A DNA stretch of 64,000 nt from Pseudomonas sp. B28(2017) (GCF_002113025.1 NZ_NEJH01000001.1:248001-312000); one strand, 5' to 3'; positions 1 to 9,327 are shown, counted from the stretch's first letter. The notes: a model not told the origin generated them from the letters alone. Translations and numbers: made by a program.

Positions 1-12
1 GCGAGGGGCGCC

Positions 13-717
13 TTACTGCACGGCGATGCTGTACCCGTCGAACGCGGTCTGCTGCTGTAGGGCGGTGATGATGTTCTTGCGGTTGACCGCTTGCTCGGCG
101 CCGCTGTTGTCCAGGAACGTCTCGCTTTCCAGTTCCGCCTCTTCGCCTTCGCCAACGAAGGTGAAACCGAGGAACTCCAGGGCTTCACGGTCGACGTTCA
201 GGCGCGAGCGCGGGGTGCGCAACGGCAAGGTGACGCTCATGCCGTCCTTGCTGATGGTGAACACTTCGATTTCTTTCTTGGCCTTGGCTGCCTTGCTCTT
301 GCCGCCGCTCGGGTTGCTGATGGCCTGGTGGGTCTGGTTCAGCACCTTCAGGGCCAGGCCGTAGACGATTTCCTGGAACGCCGGATCGTCCTTGAAGCTG
401 GACAGGATGCGGCTGATCGGGAACTTGCTGCTCAAGTCTTCCAGTGCAGCGATATCCGCCGCTTCGGCGTCCTTGAGCTGCTTGAGTTGACCCATCAGTT
501 CGTAGGCCTTGTCGTCATCGAAGCTGTCGTGGGCCTGGCGGATCGCAGCGCGCAGTTCGCGAATCTGGTCGCTTTCGCGGGTGGACTGGAAAGCGTCCAG
601 CACCATCTCGCTGATGGTTTTCGCCTGGGGTACGTGTTGTGAAAGATTGATGGAGTTTTCGTATTCCGCTTTGGACGACAAGGTGACTACGGATTCAGCG
701 GTGTTGGAATCGGACAT
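13..717 (-). CDS. hypothetical protein, 234 aa
   Basis: I do not recognise the family. The start is placed at the ATG giving MSDSNTAES; a longer frame reaches 813, but its first 32 residues (MTTQRRSNRL...) look like non-coding translation. The visible layout is a polar N-terminal half rich in Asp/Glu/Ala with helical, possibly coiled-coil stretches (residues about 40-100), a short basic linker (KSKAAKAKKE, about 145-155), and a C-terminal part rich in beta-type residues. There is no signal peptide or membrane segment, so it is probably cytoplasmic. The helical half, basic hinge and small C-terminal domain are loosely like nucleic-acid-associated proteins, but that is only an impression. The stop codon lies 12 bases inside the window edge, so its downstream context is unseen. 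Confidence 0.6.
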   Translation of the reverse strand: MSDSNTAESVVTLSSKAEYENSINLSQHVPQAKTISEMVLDAFQSTRESDQIRELRAAIRQAHDSFDDDKAYELMGQLKQLKDAEAADIAALEDLSSKFPISRILSSFKDDPAFQEIVYGLALKVLNQTHQAISNPSGGKSKAAKAKKEIEVFTISKDGMSVTLPLRTPRSRLNVDREALEFLGFTFVGEGEEAELESETFLDNSGAEQAVNRKNIITALQQQTAFDGYSIAVQ

Positions 718-847
718 TGAAATTTCACTACTTCTTTGAACTTGAATAGGGGCGAAAAAGCCCGGAGGCTTTTTCAGGCCGACTAATCTATTGGACCGAC
801 GCTGCGTTGTCACGGATCAACGGGCGGCTGGTCAATTTTTTGCCTTT

Positions 848-1045
848 CTGTAGAAGCGAGCCTGCTCGCGATGGACGTTAACGATAACGCGTTCGCTCTG
901 GATGAACGCGGAGGCCTTGAGACCATCGTCGGAACGCCGCCCGGAGCAAGCTCGCTCCCACAGTGTTTTGGTTGTTCGCAGATCTTGCGTACACCCACTT
1001 ACCCTGGGGAGCGCGCTTGCTCCGGGCAGCGTTCCGACGATGGGG
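848..1045. repeat. REP-like palindrome cluster
   Basis: Three copies of the pseudomonad REP-type palindrome lie here in alternating orientation. The first is near 851-872 (GCGAGCCTGCTCGCGATGG), the second near 941-965 (GGAGCAAGCTCGCTCC), the third near 1004-1030. The first is followed by CGTTAACGATAACGCG, an extension that recurs almost unchanged next to the REP at 47375. They fill the gap between the hypothetical gene and the histidine kinase. Confidence 0.75.
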
Positions 1046-1067
1046 CCCGGTCATGCACCACAAATTT

Positions 1068-2588
1068 TCAGGCCTGCCTCGGGGTATTCAGGTTCATCGA
1101 TCGCTCCGCCAACGCCGAAGCGGTCTCTTCATCGATCGGCAACGAAAAACGAAAGGTCGCACCCCGCCCCGGCACATCGATCAACTGAATCTCGCGCCCG
1201 TGCAATTGCAGGATGCGGTGCACGATCCGCAGCCCCAACCCGCCATCGCGCCGTGCGCCGCCAATGTTGAACGGGCGCAGGAACAGACCTTCGCGCAGCT
1301 CCGGGGCAATGCCGGGGCCGGTATCGCTGACCGTGACTTCGATGAATGACCCTTGCGGGCGCAGGCTCAGTTCGACTTCGCCACCGGACGGGGTGTGGCG
1401 CAGGGCATTGTCGAACAGGTTGGTCAGCACCCGCTCGATCAACCCGAGGTCCGCGCAGGCCGCCGAGGCATTTGGTGCGAACGTGGCCTTGAGTTCGACT
1501 TTGCGCGCTTCGGCGGTGAGTTCGAATTTCTGGAAAATATCCTGGGCCAGGTCGGTCAGGGAAAAGCGTTCCAGCACCGGCTGCACAAAGCCGTGTTCCA
1601 GCCGCACCAGTTCCAGCAGCGACTGCGCCAGACCGCCGACCTTACGGCTCTGGTCCAGCGCGATGCCGAGATAGCGACGGCGGTCGGCAGGGGACAGCGT
1701 GGCGTCCTTGAGCGACAGGGTTTCCAGATAACCGTGCAGCGAGGCCAGCGGCGTGCGCAAGTCGTGGGAGATGTTCGCCACCAGTTCGCGGCGCTCCTGA
1801 TCCTGGCGGGTCAACGAACGCCATTGTTCGCCCAGGCGGGCTTGCATCTGCCGGAACGCGGCGTCGAGTACGGCAATTTCATCGTGGCTGGCGGCTTTTT
1901 CCACCGCGACGGGCAGGGCCGGTGTGACCGGAACGCCATCGATGTCGAACCGGCTGACCGTTTCGGTCAGGCGGCGCAGCGGCCGGGTGATCAGGGCAAA
2001 CGCGGTGAGACCGGCAATCAGGCATAGCAGCGCCACCAGTCCGATGGATAACAGTGCCGTGTTGAGCGCCGCGCTGGTCGCGCCGCGTTCGGCCAGGCGG
2101 TCGTGATCCTCACCGAGCAGCACCACATAGAGATAACCCGCCGGCTTGCCATCAACCTTCAGCGGTGCGGCGCTGAACACCTTGCGCGCATCGACGCTGC
2201 GCGGGTCGTCGCCGAGAATCGGCAGGGCATCGCCCCGCAACAGGCGCTGGATCGGCGCCAGGTCGACCCGCTCGCGACGGATCCGGCCCTCGGGCGCGGC
2301 GCTGCCGACAATCTTGCCTTCGGTATCGAGCAGGTACACCTCGACGCTGGGGTTGACCTGCATCAGTTTGCTGAACAGATCGCGAACGGCATTGGGCATC
2401 AGGCCCTGGGTGTCCATCAGCACCGTGTCACGGGCGATGTGCTGCGCCAGGTCCCGGGACAAGCCTTGCACCACTTCCTGCTCATGCATCTGGTTGGAGC
2501 GTACCTGCATCCACGCCGACGTGCCGCAGCACACCAGCAGCAGCACGGCGAACACCAGGGACAGGCGTTGCGTCAGGGTCAGCCTCAT
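1068..2588 (-). CDS. two-component sensor histidine kinase
   Basis: Inner-membrane sensor kinase of 506 aa. An N-terminal membrane helix (about 7-27) and a second one (about 175-200) flank a periplasmic sensor domain of about 145 residues. A HAMP segment follows, then the phospho-acceptor H-box (ISHDLRTPL, about 275) and the ATPase domain with N box (NLFDNALRH), G1 (DTGPGI) and G2 (GLGLRIV). The start overlaps the upstream response regulator by 4 bases (ATGA), so the pair is translationally coupled. Divergent neighbours encode exported methionine sulfoxide reductases. This resembles the arrangement of the HprSR (YedVW) system with msrPQ, so sensing of envelope oxidative or chlorine stress is a reasonable inference, not shown here. 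The ligand is unknown. Confidence 0.93.
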   Translation of the reverse strand: MRLTLTQRLSLVFAVLLLVCCGTSAWMQVRSNQMHEQEVVQGLSRDLAQHIARDTVLMDTQGLMPNAVRDLFSKLMQVNPSVEVYLLDTEGKIVGSAAPEGRIRRERVDLAPIQRLLRGDALPILGDDPRSVDARKVFSAAPLKVDGKPAGYLYVVLLGEDHDRLAERGATSAALNTALLSIGLVALLCLIAGLTAFALITRPLRRLTETVSRFDIDGVPVTPALPVAVEKAASHDEIAVLDAAFRQMQARLGEQWRSLTRQDQERRELVANISHDLRTPLASLHGYLETLSLKDATLSPADRRRYLGIALDQSRKVGGLAQSLLELVRLEHGFVQPVLERFSLTDLAQDIFQKFELTAEARKVELKATFAPNASAACADLGLIERVLTNLFDNALRHTPSGGEVELSLRPQGSFIEVTVSDTGPGIAPELREGLFLRPFNIGGARRDGGLGLRIVHRILQLHGREIQLIDVPGRGATFRFSLPIDEETASALAERSMNLNTPRQA

Positions 2589-3304
2589 GGCTGCGGCTCC
2601 TCACCGGTGGCGAATTTGTAGCCGCGGCCCCAGACCGTGAGGATGCGCACCGGTTGCGCCGGATCGGCCTCGATCTTGGCGCGCAGGCGGTTGATGTGGG
2701 TGTTGACCGTGTGCTCGTAGCCTTCGTGACTGTAACCCCACACGGCATTGAGCAGGTCCATGCGCGAGAACACCTTGCCGGGCTGGCGGGCGAAGAAGTA
2801 CAGCAAGTCGAACTCCCGGGGCGTGAGGTCCAGGCGACGTCCGTCGAGGGACACTTCGCGGGTGATCGGGTCGATGGCCAGGCCGTCGGTGAGCAGGCTG
2901 CCGGCATCCATCTTCAGGTTGCGCGCCATGGCATCGACCCGGCGCAGCAGTGCCTTGACCCTGGCCACCAGCTCCAGCATGGAAAAGGGCTTGGCCAGGT
3001 AGTCGTCGGCACCCAGTTCGAGGCCGAGAATCCGGTGCACTTCGCTGGAGCGCGCACTGGTGATGATGATTGGTGTGTAGCGGGCCATGGCGCGGGCACG
3101 GCGGCAGATCTCCAGGCCGTCGACACCGGGCAGCATCAGGTCGAGGATCAGTGCATCCCAGTTGCCTTGCTGCAGCAGGCGCATGCCTTCATCGCCATCG
3201 GCGCTGTGCACCACCTCGAACTGCTCATCACGCAGATGCAGGCAGATCAGGTCGGCGATGTGCAGGTCGTCCTCGACCACGAGGACTCGTTTGGTCTGTT
3301 CCAT
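2585..3304 (-). CDS. OmpR-family response regulator
   Basis: Response regulator of 239 aa. The receiver domain (residues about 5-118) has the acidic pair (VEDD), the phospho-acceptor Asp in LILDLMLPG and the conserved Lys in LAKPF. The C-terminal winged helix (about 140-232) is of the OmpR/PhoB type (LTPREFDLL, RVWGRGYKF-like end ILTVWGRGYKF). I chose the ATG at 3304 (MEQTKRVL) over the upstream TTG at 3313 because AAGGA sits about 9 bases before the ATG. It is first in a two-gene operon with the kinase and diverges from the MsrB-DipZ-MsrA genes, sharing a 177-bp promoter gap with them. It probably controls that operon. Confidence 0.93.
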   Translation of the reverse strand: MEQTKRVLVVEDDLHIADLICLHLRDEQFEVVHSADGDEGMRLLQQGNWDALILDLMLPGVDGLEICRRARAMARYTPIIITSARSSEVHRILGLELGADDYLAKPFSMLELVARVKALLRRVDAMARNLKMDAGSLLTDGLAIDPITREVSLDGRRLDLTPREFDLLYFFARQPGKVFSRMDLLNAVWGYSHEGYEHTVNTHINRLRAKIEADPAQPVRILTVWGRGYKFATGEEPQP

Positions 3305-3481
3305 CCAGCTCAATCCTTCTGCGCAATGGGCGCATTGTGCGTAATGCCGCTTGCATGGGCATTGTGCGGGTTTTTCGGCGCGCGAGTTATCACGAATTGT
3401 TTAACTTCCCGTGAGGATTTGGCGATCACCCAAAGCCTAGGCTGTGCTCCATGAAACACCCCTGGATTTTTGGAGGCGAGC

Positions 3482-4000
3482 ATGTTTTCACGACGGCAAT
3501 TTCTTGTAGCGAGCGGCGGGTTGGGGGTTGCAGCCGTGGCGATCGGCCTGTTGCCGAAGTTTTCCACAGGCTCGGCCTTGATCAGTGAAGCCAGCGCGGC
3601 GGAGGTATTCGAAGTGACCCACAGCGACAGTGAATGGCACGCGATCCTGAGCGACGAGCAGTATGAAATCCTTCGCGAAGAAGGCACCGAGCGGGCCTAC
3701 AGCAGCCCGCTGAACAACGAACACCGTGACGGCACCTTCGCCTGTGCCGGCTGTGACCTGCCGTTGTTTTCCTCGGCGACCAAATTTGACAGCCGCACCG
3801 GCTGGCCGAGTTTCTGGGCGCCACTGGACAAGGCCGTGGCCACCCGCCAGGACCGCACGTTCGGCATGGTCCGCGAAGAGGTTCACTGCCGGCGTTGCGG
3901 CGGGCATCTGGGGCATGTCTTCGATGACGGCCCGAAACCCACCGGCCTGCGTTACTGCATGAACGGCCTGGCGATGAAATTCGTGCCGAAGACGGTGTGA
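3482..4000 (+). CDS. msrB: Tat-exported methionine-R-sulfoxide reductase MsrB
   Basis: Reduces the R-epimer of methionine sulfoxide in proteins. It has 172 aa. An N-terminal twin-arginine signal (SRRQFLVASGG, then a hydrophobic stretch ending near ASA) points to export already folded. The SelR core carries two zinc CxxC pairs (CAGC and CRRCGG) and the catalytic Cys159 in RYCMNG, where many family members read RYCINS. The ATG at 3482 is preferred over a TTG at 3470 because GGAGGCGAG lies just upstream of it. It is followed after 33 bases by dipZ and then msrA, which would supply electrons and the S-specific partner. Most bacterial MsrB proteins are cytosolic, so the Tat signal is noteworthy. 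Confidence 0.93.
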   Translation: MFSRRQFLVASGGLGVAAVAIGLLPKFSTGSALISEASAAEVFEVTHSDSEWHAILSDEQYEILREEGTERAYSSPLNNEHRDGTFACAGCDLPLFSSATKFDSRTGWPSFWAPLDKAVATRQDRTFGMVREEVHCRRCGGHLGHVFDDGPKPTGLRYCMNGLAMKFVPKTV

Positions 4001-4033
4001 TTCCCTTCCATTCACTTTTTGCAGGTAATCGCC

Positions 4034-5809
4034 ATGTGGCTGCTGGTCCTCGCTTATCTCGGTGGTGTGCTGACGATTGTCAGCCCGTGCATTCTGCCGG
4101 TGTTGCCGTTTGTCTTCGCCCGCACCGGGCAACCCTTCGTCAAAAGCGGATTGCCGCTGCTGACCGGGATGGCACTGACCTTTGCGCTGGTCGCCACATT
4201 GGCGGCGGTGGGCGGTGGTTGGGTGGTGCAGCTCAATCAGTACGGGCGCTGGCTGGCGCTGGTGTTCGTCGCACTGTTCGGTCTGACGCTGTTGCTGCCG
4301 CAATTGGCCGAGCGCCTGACCCGGCCGTTGGTGGCGGCGGGCAGCCGTTTGTCGGAGGCGGCGGGCGCCGATGCGCGGCCACGTCCCGCTGCTTCGTTCC
4401 TGATCGGCGTGGCTACCGGCCTGCTGTGGGCGCCGTGCGCCGGGCCGATCCTGGGCCTGTTGCTGACCGGTGCGGCACTGCAAGGGGCGAGCATTCAAAC
4501 CACCTTGTTGCTGCTGGCGTACGCCGCGGGTGCTGCCACTTCCCTCGCATTGGCGTTGCTGTTGGGCGGCAAAGTCTTCACGGCGATGAAACGCTCCATA
4601 GGCGCGGGCGAATGGCTGCGTCGCGGACTCGGCGCGGCGATGCTGGCCGGTGTCGCGGCGATTGCCCTGGGGCTGGACACAGGGGTTCTGGCGCGGCTTT
4701 CCACGGCGTCGACCGGCGGTATCGAGCAAGCGCTGGTGGAAAAACTGAGCGGCAAGTCACCGCGTAGCAGCGAGGCGATGAAGGCGCAAAACCCGGCCGC
4801 CGAAGGGGCGATGTCAGTGGCAGACAAGACCCCGGGCACCTTGCCGGTCGAAGGCAACCTGCCGTCGCTGGAGGGCGCCGTGCAATGGCTCAACTCGCCA
4901 CCCCTCGATGCCCAGGCATTGAAAGGCAAGGTGGTGTTGGTGGATTTCTGGACCTACTCCTGTATCAACTGCCTGCGCTCGCTGCCCTATGTGAAAGCCT
5001 GGGCCGAGAAATATCGCGATCAGGGGCTGGTGGTGATCGGCGTGCATGCGCCGGAGTTTGCCTTCGAGCGTGACATCAACAACGTCACCAAGGCCATGAA
5101 GGACTTGGGCATCAACTACCCGGTGGCCATCGATAATGAGTTCAGGATCTGGCGCGCCTTCAACAACGAATACTGGCCGGCGCATTATTTTGCCGACGCC
5201 CAGGGACGCATTCGTTATCACCACTTCGGCGAAGGCGAGTACGCCGAGTCGGAGCGAGTCATCCAGCAATTGCTGCGCGAGGCGGGGGCGGCCAAGGTCG
5301 CGGACGGGCTGATCAGTGCCAAGGCAGACGGCGTGCAAATGGCCCCGGACAACAGCGAAGTGCAGTCGCCGGAAACCTACGTCGGCTATCAGCGTGCGGA
5401 GCATTTCGTGCCGGAAACCGCGCTGGTGCCGGACCAGGTGGCGGCCTACAACCCACCGGCGCAACTGGCCCTCAACGACTGGAGTCTGGGGGGCCAATGG
5501 CATGTCGGCCCGGAGCGGGCCACGGCCAGCGCACCGACCAGTCGCATCGTCTATCGCTTCCACGCTCGTGACTTGCATTTGGTACTCGGCCCTGGCGTCG
5601 ATGGCAAACCGGTGCGTTTCAAAGTGCTGATCGACGGCAAGGCGCCTGGCGATGACCACGGCATGGACGTGGCACCCGACGGCAGTGGCACCGTGACTGA
5701 CCAGCGCTTGTATCAACTGGTGCGGCAGAGCGACGGCGTGACCGACCGGACCTTCAGCATCGAGTTTCTTGATCCGGGTGCATCGGCGTACGCCTTCACC
5801 TTTGGTTGA
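4034..5809 (+). CDS. dipZ: DipZ-type CcdA-thioredoxin fusion, electron conduit
   Basis: Inner-membrane protein of 591 aa that carries reducing equivalents from cytoplasmic thioredoxin to periplasmic clients. The N-terminal CcdA/DsbD-like domain has about six membrane segments with the paired cysteines in SPCILPVLP (about 18-26) and WAPCAGPILG. Next comes a periplasmic thioredoxin-fold domain with CINC (Cys310/Cys313). The last ~150 residues form the C-terminal domain of DipZ proteins, probably carbohydrate-binding-like. The start is the ATG at 4034 with AGGTA 7 bases upstream. Its position between msrB and msrA implies that it regenerates both reductases in the periplasm. This recalls Neisseria PilB, where Trx, MsrA and MsrB are fused in one chain. 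The enzyme pairing is inferred from context. Confidence 0.9.
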   Translation: MWLLVLAYLGGVLTIVSPCILPVLPFVFARTGQPFVKSGLPLLTGMALTFALVATLAAVGGGWVVQLNQYGRWLALVFVALFGLTLLLPQLAERLTRPLVAAGSRLSEAAGADARPRPAASFLIGVATGLLWAPCAGPILGLLLTGAALQGASIQTTLLLLAYAAGAATSLALALLLGGKVFTAMKRSIGAGEWLRRGLGAAMLAGVAAIALGLDTGVLARLSTASTGGIEQALVEKLSGKSPRSSEAMKAQNPAAEGAMSVADKTPGTLPVEGNLPSLEGAVQWLNSPPLDAQALKGKVVLVDFWTYSCINCLRSLPYVKAWAEKYRDQGLVVIGVHAPEFAFERDINNVTKAMKDLGINYPVAIDNEFRIWRAFNNEYWPAHYFADAQGRIRYHHFGEGEYAESERVIQQLLREAGAAKVADGLISAKADGVQMAPDNSEVQSPETYVGYQRAEHFVPETALVPDQVAAYNPPAQLALNDWSLGGQWHVGPERATASAPTSRIVYRFHARDLHLVLGPGVDGKPVRFKVLIDGKAPGDDHGMDVAPDGSGTVTDQRLYQLVRQSDGVTDRTFSIEFLDPGASAYAFTFG

Positions 5810-5839
5810 TCACTGTTCAACGACTCAGGAGTTCGCCCC

Positions 5840-6547
5840 ATGAAAACCCTCTTCACCTGGCGCCGTACCCTGTTGGGGCTGGTGGCCGCTGGCATCGTCA
5901 GCCAATGCTCGGCCTTCTCCTTCGGCGGCGCCGAAAAGGCGGTCATCATTCCGCCGCCGGCCCTCGACGAAACCACCCAGGCCCGCAGCGAAACCGCCGT
6001 GTTCGCCGGCGGCTGCTTCTGGGGCGTCCAGGGGGTATTCCAGCATGTCAAAGGTGTGAAAAACGCCGTCTCCGGCTACGCGGGCGGGGCGGCCAATACC
6101 GCGCAATATGAGCGGGTCAGCAACGGCAATACCGGCCATGCGGAATCGGTCGAAGTCACGTTCGATCCCGGCCAGGTCAGCTACGGCACCTTGCTGCAAA
6201 TCTACTTTTCCGTGGCGCACAACCCGACCGAGCTCAACCGTCAGGGACCGGACAGCGGCACCCAGTACCGCTCGGCGATCTTTACCAAAAGCACTGAGCA
6301 GCAGCGGGTCGCACAGGCCTACATCACCCAGCTCGACGCCGCTCATGTCTTCGACAAACCGATCGTGACCAAACTCGAAACCTACAACGGTTTCTACCCG
6401 GCGGAAGAGGAACATCAGGACTTCCTGACCGAGCATCCGACCTATCCGTACATTGTGATCAACGATTTGCCGAAGGTCGCGCAGTTGAAACAGCTGTACC
6501 CGAATCGTTATCAGGAACAACCGGTGCTGGTGAAGGCGGGGATGTAA
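5840..6547 (+). CDS. msrA: exported methionine-S-sulfoxide reductase MsrA
   Basis: Reduces the S-epimer of methionine sulfoxide. It has 235 aa. The N-terminus (KTLFTWRRTLLGLVAAGIV) is a signal sequence ending near SQC-SAFS; the Cys there is not a standard lipobox. The MsrA core starts near residue 50 and has the active-site motif GGCFWG with catalytic Cys59, followed by GVKNAVSGYAGG and the conserved HNPTELNRQGPDSGTQYRS region. It lies 30 bases after dipZ and is third in the msrB-dipZ-msrA operon. It converges with the LysR gene downstream, with only 23 bases between them. Confidence 0.95.
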   Translation: MKTLFTWRRTLLGLVAAGIVSQCSAFSFGGAEKAVIIPPPALDETTQARSETAVFAGGCFWGVQGVFQHVKGVKNAVSGYAGGAANTAQYERVSNGNTGHAESVEVTFDPGQVSYGTLLQIYFSVAHNPTELNRQGPDSGTQYRSAIFTKSTEQQRVAQAYITQLDAAHVFDKPIVTKLETYNGFYPAEEEHQDFLTEHPTYPYIVINDLPKVAQLKQLYPNRYQEQPVLVKAGM

Positions 6548-6570
6548 ATGGCGATCAGCGACTGCATGGC

Positions 6571-7488
6571 CTATTCGGCCGACGGGTGCTTGCCCCACAT
6601 CTGCATGGCGAATTCGACGAAACGGCGCAACTTCGGCAAACGGTGGCGATCCTGGGCATAGACCAGATGCATCGGTCGACTGGGCGGGCAGTAATCGGGC
6701 ATCAAGGCCAACAGTTTTCCGTCCTTGAGGTCCTGTTCGACCAGGGCATCGGGCATCATCACGATGCCCATGCCGGTCCGCGCCGCCTGATGCAAACCGG
6801 CCGAACTGTTGATCAGCATCGGTCCGCTGACCCCTACACTGACTTCGCCATCGGGACCGGCCAGGCGCCATTCCTTTTGCACCGATTGCCAGTCATCCCC
6901 GGCCGGATAGGCAAAGGACAGGCAGTCGTGATGTCGCAGGTCTTCAGGTGTTTGCGGTGTGCCCCGACGGGCCAGGTATTGCGGTGATGCGCACATGGTC
7001 AGGGTGTAGTCGATCAGCGGGCGGGCGATCAGGTTGGAGGGCTCCAGCGCGCCGAGGCGAAACGCCACATCCAGACCGTTTTCCAGCAGGTCCGGGCGTC
7101 GGTTGGTCAGTACCACGTCAAGTTTCACCCGTGGGTTCTGCCGGCTGAACTCACTCAGTGCCGGTGCCAGGCGCTCGGTACCGAAGGTCAAGGGTGCGGT
7201 GATGCGCAAGGTGCCGCTCGGTTCGTCGAGCGCCTGTTCGGCCAGGCGCTCGGAATCGGCCACCAACCCCAACACTTCCAGGCAGCGCTGGTAATACGCG
7301 GCGCCGAACTCGGTCAGCCGCTGGCGCCGCGTTGTGCGGTTGAGCAGGCGCACACCCAGCCGTTGCTCCAGGGCCTTGAGGTGGTTGCCGACCATGGTCG
7401 TGGACATTTCGCACTGCAAAGCGGCGGCGGTCATGCTGCCGGTCTCCACCACTTTGACGTAAACGGTCATTGCCTGGAATAAATCCAT
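6571..7488 (-). CDS. LysR-family transcriptional regulator
   Basis: Regulator of 305 aa. An N-terminal winged helix-turn-helix (about 1-60, containing GSMTAAALQCEMSTTMVGNHLKALE-type sequence and RLLNRTTRRQRLTEFG) precedes a periplasmic-binding-like effector domain (about 90-295). The sequence is close to the CrgA/AaeR-like group with two-domain architecture. The ATG at 7488 (MDLFQAMTVY) is chosen over a TTG two codons earlier. It diverges from argD with about 100 bases between the starts, which may be coincidental, since argD in pseudomonads is usually controlled by other factors. The target and effector cannot be deduced. Confidence 0.9.
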   Translation of the reverse strand: MDLFQAMTVYVKVVETGSMTAAALQCEMSTTMVGNHLKALEQRLGVRLLNRTTRRQRLTEFGAAYYQRCLEVLGLVADSERLAEQALDEPSGTLRITAPLTFGTERLAPALSEFSRQNPRVKLDVVLTNRRPDLLENGLDVAFRLGALEPSNLIARPLIDYTLTMCASPQYLARRGTPQTPEDLRHHDCLSFAYPAGDDWQSVQKEWRLAGPDGEVSVGVSGPMLINSSAGLHQAARTGMGIVMMPDALVEQDLKDGKLLALMPDYCPPSRPMHLVYAQDRHRLPKLRRFVEFAMQMWGKHPSAE

Positions 7489-7590
7489 TATCAAGCTCTG
7501 CTTTTAAATGATTGAAGTTTTGCGGTGTTTATCCAGCTTGGGTGGCTAACCATACTGCAAAAACACCGACCCTTGCTGGAGCTTGATGTC

Positions 7591-8766
7591 ATGACCGCCG
7601 CCTGCCTGATGAGCACTTACCAACCCTTGGCCTTGAGTTTCAACAAGGGCCTGGGCACTCGCCTGTGGGATCAGGCCGGTCGCGAATACCTGGATGCGGT
7701 CGCCGGTGTGGCGGTGACCAACGTCGGCCACTCCCATCCGAAAATCGTCGCCGCCATCGTTGAACAGGCTGGGTTACTGCTGCACACCTCGAACCTTTAC
7801 AGCATCGACTGGCAACAACGGCTGGCGCAGCAACTGACCCGGCTGGCGGGCATGGACCGGGCGTTTTTCAACAATTCCGGGGCCGAAGCCAATGAAACCG
7901 CACTGAAAATCGCCCGGCTGCATGGCTGGTACAAAGGCATCGAGCAGCCGCTGGTGGTGGTCATGGAGAACGCATTCCATGGCCGCACCCTCGGCACGTT
8001 GTCTGCCAGCGATGGTCCGGCGGTACGCCTGGGTTTCAACAAGCTGCCGGGAGATTTCGTCAAAGTGCCGTTTGGCGACCTCGACGCGCTGGACAAGGTG
8101 CAACAGGCCTATGGCTCGCGGATCGTGGCGGTGCTGATGGAGCCGATCCAGGGCGAAAGCGGCGTGCAACTGGCACCAGCGGGCTATCTCAGCGCCGTGC
8201 GCGAACTGTGCAACCGGCGCTCATGGTTGTTGATGCTCGATGAAATCCAGACTGGTATCGGTCGCACCGGCCAGTGGTTCGCGTTCCAGCACGAAGGCAT
8301 CGTCCCGGACGTCATGACCCTGGCCAAAGGCTTGGGTAACGGCGTGCCCATCGGTGCTTGCCTGGCCCGTGGCAAGGCGGCCGAACTGTTTACGCCGGGC
8401 AGCCACGGCAGCACCTTCGGTGGCAACCCGCTGGCTTGCCGGGTCGGTTGCACGGTGCTGGAGATCGTTGAAGAACAAGGGCTGCTGGAAAACGCCAGGC
8501 GTCAGGGCGAGCGTCTGCTCGACAGATTGCGCACAGAGTTGGCGGGTAATCCGAATGTCATGGCGATTCGTGGTCAGGGGTTAATGATCGGCATCGAACT
8601 CAAGCAACCGATCCGCGACCTGAGCCTGATCGCTGCCCGGGATCATGGCTTGCTGATTAACGTCACGCGTGGCAAAACCATTCGCCTGCTGCCGCCGCTG
8701 ACTATTGATGAGCGGGAGGTGGAGATGATTGTCAGGGGGGTGAGTTGCGTGCTGAAAGAGGTTTGA
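7591..8766 (+). CDS. argD: acetylornithine aminotransferase
   Basis: PLP-dependent class III aminotransferase that converts N-acetylglutamate semialdehyde to N-acetylornithine in arginine biosynthesis. Family members often also accept succinyldiaminopimelate. With the start at 7591 ([11 protein letters not shown]) the protein is 391 aa, the usual length for Pseudomonas ArgD. Visible features are the substrate and PLP contacts [15 protein letters not shown], the Asp of [14 protein letters not shown], and the PLP lysine in [13 protein letters not shown] lies 9 bases before this start. A longer frame to 7525 has no ribosome-binding site and no family similarity. It appears monocistronic, ending at a REP-bearing palindrome. 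Confidence 0.93.
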   Translation: MTAACLMSTYQPLALSFNKGLGTRLWDQAGREYLDAVAGVAVTNVGHSHPKIVAAIVEQAGLLLHTSNLYSIDWQQRLAQQLTRLAGMDRAFFNNSGAEANETALKIARLHGWYKGIEQPLVVVMENAFHGRTLGTLSASDGPAVRLGFNKLPGDFVKVPFGDLDALDKVQQAYGSRIVAVLMEPIQGESGVQLAPAGYLSAVRELCNRRSWLLMLDEIQTGIGRTGQWFAFQHEGIVPDVMTLAKGLGNGVPIGACLARGKAAELFTPGSHGSTFGGNPLACRVGCTVLEIVEEQGLLENARRQGERLLDRLRTELAGNPNVMAIRGQGLMIGIELKQPIRDLSLIAARDHGLLINVTRGKTIRLLPPLTIDEREVEMIVRGVSCVLKEV

Positions 8767-8784
8767 AATACGCTCCTCAGGCAC

Positions 8785-8824
8785 CGCAAACCTGTAGGGG
8801 CGAGCTTGCTCCCACAGGTTTGCG
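8785..8824. terminator. long palindrome with REP core, probable bidirectional terminator
   Basis: CGCAAACCTGT (8785-8795) pairs perfectly with ACAGGTTTGCG (8814-8824) around a REP core (GGGCGAGC-TTGCTCCC). It sits between the convergent ends of argD and the P-loop gene, so it can form a stable hairpin in transcripts from either side. There is no clear T-tract, so termination is an inference. Confidence 0.5.
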
Positions 8825-8826
8825 TC

Positions 8827-9327
8827 TTACCTGATCGGTATTACCTCTGGATCTGAAGCGAAGTCGGTGATTTCTTTCCGATCCATCAGTTGAATCCTGG
8901 ATCCGGCAAACCCTTCGAACAACCGCTGGTGCGCGGCAAAGCCACTTGAGTCGTCACGCGTGCGATAGCTATCTGCCCACTCCAGCAATGCAGTCAATCG
9001 TTCGTCATCGTTGGTTTCCCGCTGGCAAATATTGGCGCTGCAATCAACATCATCAATACGCAGCCAGATCAGCGCCGTGGCCCGGTGGAGGATTTCGCTG
9101 ATGATCCAGCCGTAGACTCCTTCGATCACCCAGAGCTCTTCACTTGCCGCCCTGCGCGCCATTCCCATTGCTTCGTTTCGGGGGCGAGGGATGCTGTGTT
9201 CGTCGGACAGCCAGTGAATTTGGTCGAGGTCGGTCCAGGGTGCATGTAGTTGCTTGGCCAGTCGCTGTGCCAGCCAGCTCTTGCCGGAGCCGGAGTTGCC
9301 GATGATCAGGGTTCGGGTGAGGTCCAT
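8827..9327 (-). CDS. P-loop adenylate-kinase-like nucleotide-binding protein
   Basis: Small P-loop protein of 166 aa. A Walker A motif (GNSGSGKSWLAQRL, about residues 9-22) follows the first beta strand (TLIIG). The Asp-rich DLDQIHW segment (about 36-42) and the later LIWLRIDD strand fit the FlaR/topology-modulation-protein group, a branch of adenylate/shikimate-kinase-like folds whose members bind or phosphorylate small nucleotides or are uncharacterised. Downstream Arg/Asp-containing lid region (RETNDDERL) is present. The ATG at 9327 is used; a GTG at 9336 is also open and neither has a strong ribosome-binding site. It has no operon partner, and the role is unknown. Confidence 0.75.
   Translation of the reverse strand: MDLTRTLIIGNSGSGKSWLAQRLAKQLHAPWTDLDQIHWLSDEHSIPRPRNEAMGMARRAASEELWVIEGVYGWIISEILHRATALIWLRIDDVDCSANICQRETNDDERLTALLEWADSYRTRDDSSGFAAHQRLFEGFAGSRIQLMDRKEITDFASDPEVIPIR

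Noticed and set aside
3488..4729. A 413-codon minus-strand frame
   Set aside because: Shadow of msrB and dipZ, rich in Gln and Arg with no domain.
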